Source: an uncultured Lachnospiraceae bacterium (GTDB lineage Bacteria > Bacillota_A > Clostridia > Lachnospirales > Lachnospiraceae). Taken from it: DNA of 14,062 nt. The position numbers and the translations under genes were made by a program. The stretch spans positions 1-14,062 of the forward strand of contig CAMOZF010000011.1 of assembly GCA_946630765.1 (NCBI GenBank), written 5' to 3'. Below the pieces are notes generated by a model, which was given only the letters and a program-made list of their open reading frames with translations, made no database searches and was not told where the DNA came from. Positions 12,710 to 14,062 of the stretch are shown here, one piece after another. Each line of letters begins with the position of its first letter. Position 1 is the first letter of the stretch.

Positions 12710-13801
12710 ATGGCAAACATTTATCATCAGCCGTGGGTGCTGGTGCCGAATCAGATCCGCGGAAAGGGCGGACGTGAAATCGAGCGCTTCCGCGGCGTGA
12801 AGGACGGCCGCGGCGACTACGACGCCGGCTCGGAGGCTTGGATCGGTTCCACAACGCATGTCGGCAATCCCCCGGCGGACAATCCCTACTGGGGATGCTC
12901 GGAGGTCATGCTTCCGGACGGCAGGAAAGAGTACCTTTTCAAGGTGCTTGAGGAGAATCCGGAAGAAATCCTCGGCGAGAAGCATATGAAGGTCAACGGC
13001 ACCGGAATCGGTGTGCTGATCAAATACCTCGACGCGGCGTCCCAGTACGGCCTGCAGTGCCATCCGACGCGGGAGTGGGCGAAGAAGATGTGGAACAGTG
13101 ATCACGGAAAGGCGGAGAGCTGGTACGTGATCAGCACCCGCGACGATACCGCGGAGCCGGCGTACATTCTTCTTGGCTTCAAGGAAGGCGTGACGCGCGA
13201 GGTCTGGGAGAAATATTACTACGAGGACAACCTCGCGGCGCTGGAGAATCTCTGCCATAAGATTCAGGTAAAGGTCGGAGAGGCGTACTTCCTCGGCGGC
13301 GGACTGCCGCACGCGCTCGGAGAGGGCTGCTTTGTCATCGAGGTTCAGGAGCCGGCGGACATTACGCTCGGCGCGCATCCCTGGAACAAGATCCCAGAGA
13401 AATGGCGCGAGGGGGTATCCGAGGAGCTTTATAATGAGCGGCTGCTCGGCGCCTATGTCTATGACGGCTGCAGCTACGAAGAGAACCTGAAGCGCTGGCG
13501 CTCGGACAAGAAGCTCATGAGAGAAGGCGAGTGGGGCTCGGAGCGGATGGTCATCGGACCGGACCAGACCAGCTACTTCTCCTTCAGCGAGCTCGTCCTG
13601 AACGGAAAGACCGAGCTTCTGAAGACCGGTTTCCCGCAGGTTGGCATTGTGACTGCCGGATCCGGAAAGCTTCTGTGGGACGGCGGCGAGATGGAGATCA
13701 GTAAGGGCATGGAGATTTTCTTCCCCTATGATATTCCGGAGCTCCAGGCAGAGGGAAAGCTGCAGCTTGTGCTCTGCAATCCGGAAGGCGCCATGGCCTG
13801 A
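12710..13801 (+). CDS. Class I mannose-6-phosphate isomerase-like cupin protein
   Basis: The 363-residue protein resembles ManA-type isomerases, zinc enzymes that interconvert mannose-6-phosphate and fructose-6-phosphate. LQCHPTREWA (115-124) is the family's vQ-x-HP motif with metal ligands Q116 and H118. KAESWYVI (134-141) supplies E136. GLPHALGEGCFVIEVQEPADIT (198-219) carries the fourth ligand H201 and the EVQ-x-x-(S/A)D-x-T pattern. A second cupin-like region with VTAGSGKLLWDG (314-325) ends the protein. An arginine important in some family members near the final motif is not evident, so activity on a related sugar phosphate is possible. GGAGGT (12697-12702) 7 nt before ATG sets the start. 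The gene ends at a strong terminator. Confidence 0.85.
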   Translation: MANIYHQPWVLVPNQIRGKGGREIERFRGVKDGRGDYDAGSEAWIGSTTHVGNPPADNPYWGCSEVMLPDGRKEYLFKVLEENPEEILGEKHMKVNGTGIGVLIKYLDAASQYGLQCHPTREWAKKMWNSDHGKAESWYVISTRDDTAEPAYILLGFKEGVTREVWEKYYYEDNLAALENLCHKIQVKVGEAYFLGGGLPHALGEGCFVIEVQEPADITLGAHPWNKIPEKWREGVSEELYNERLLGAYVYDGCSYEENLKRWRSDKKLMREGEWGSERMVIGPDQTSYFSFSELVLNGKTELLKTGFPQVGIVTAGSGKLLWDGGEMEISKGMEIFFPYDIPELQAEGKLQLVLCNPEGAMA

Positions 13802-13828
13802 TCCCTGCGATTTTCAGAAGCATCAAAG

Positions 13829-13861
13829 AAACGGCGTCCGAAAACTGCGGACGCCGTTTTC
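13829..13861 (+). terminator. Rho-independent terminator after the isomerase gene
   Basis: ACGGCGTCCG (13831-13840), loop AAAACTG, CGGACGCCGT (13848-13857), then TTT and C. The stem is a perfect 10 bp, with A's before it, so it may also work weakly on the other strand. Confidence 0.9.
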
Positions 13862-13905
13862 ACCGAAAATGGACGTTCCCTAAAGCAGCGTTTTTATGCG
13901 TTTTT

Positions 13906-13974
13906 CCTAAAAAAAAGAATTTTGAAAAAAACTTGAAAAATCTGCTTGACAAATCCATTTTGGGGTGTTAGAAT
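13906..13974 (+). promoter_or_regulatory. rRNA-type promoter with UP-like AT tract
   Basis: TTGACA (13946-13951), 17-bp spacer, TAGAAT (13969-13974). The preceding 35 bp (13906-13940) are almost all A and T with several A-tracts, like an UP element that binds the RNA polymerase alpha subunits. Predicted start is near 13981. Confidence 0.85.
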
Positions 13975-13980
13975 ATCGCA

Positions 13981-14062
13981 TGTTCGCCGCGAGAACGGCA
14001 AGAACAAAACACAGCACCTTGAAAACTGAACAGTATAACCAATCCCTGAAAATTCTAAGATT
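13981..14062 (+). other. Probable rRNA operon leader (start of a 16S-23S-5S transcript)
   Basis: A leader hairpin TGTTC-GCCG (13981-13989) with CGGC-AA-GAACA (13996-14006) is followed by CACCTTGAAAACTGAAC (14016-14032). The latter is the boxA-type antitermination and processing sequence found upstream of rRNA genes in Firmicutes. The window ends before any mature rRNA sequence, so the identity of the gene beyond is inferred. Confidence 0.72.

Overview
The window looks like ordinary chromosome from a fairly GC-rich Firmicute, most likely a gut-type Clostridia member (Lachnospiraceae or a relative; this is an inference). Support comes from strong AAGGAG/GGAGG ribosome sites, near-perfect sigma-A promoters, two TTG starts, a DUF5684 membrane protein, a TetR/paired-ABC exporter module, tRNA genes without an encoded CCA, and an rRNA-type leader at the right edge. 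No phage, plasmid, transposase or CRISPR gene is visible.

Left part (1-3350). The 3' end of an RraA-family gene is followed by a spacer packed with repeats and hairpins, ending in a two-way terminator shared with a convergent histidine-phosphatase gene. That phosphatase gene and a PflX-type radical SAM gene diverge from two promoters whose -35 boxes overlap. The radical SAM gene meets a small DUF5684 membrane-protein gene stop codon to stop codon. Two serine tRNA genes (anticodons TGA and GGA) follow, with their own promoter and terminator.

Middle part (3354-7664). A TetR-type regulator lies upstream of two translationally coupled ABC exporter half-transporters. Between regulator and transporters is a consensus promoter whose -10 box is buried in a perfect 23-bp inverted repeat. 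This repeat is the best candidate operator, and it may also act as a conditional terminator.

Central operon (7736-11386). A small lipoprotein, a trigger-factor-like PPIase that lacks the ribosome-binding domain, a thioredoxin-like protein (HCGPC active site, gene overlapping by 4 nt) and a multi-pass membrane metallophosphoesterase follow one another on the + strand. Their joint role is unknown; folding or redox work near the envelope is a reasonable guess.

Right part (11387-14062). An aldo/keto reductase gene is preceded by a 165-nt element that folds into a compact four-way junction. It has an alternative pairing that could expose or hide the Shine-Dalgarno sequence. This is the most unusual feature of the window, and a fragment of its third hairpin appears again just after the gene. 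A class I mannose-6-phosphate isomerase-like gene follows with a strong terminator. Last comes an AT-rich UP-like tract, a consensus promoter and a leader typical of an rRNA operon, so a 16S rRNA gene probably begins just outside the window.
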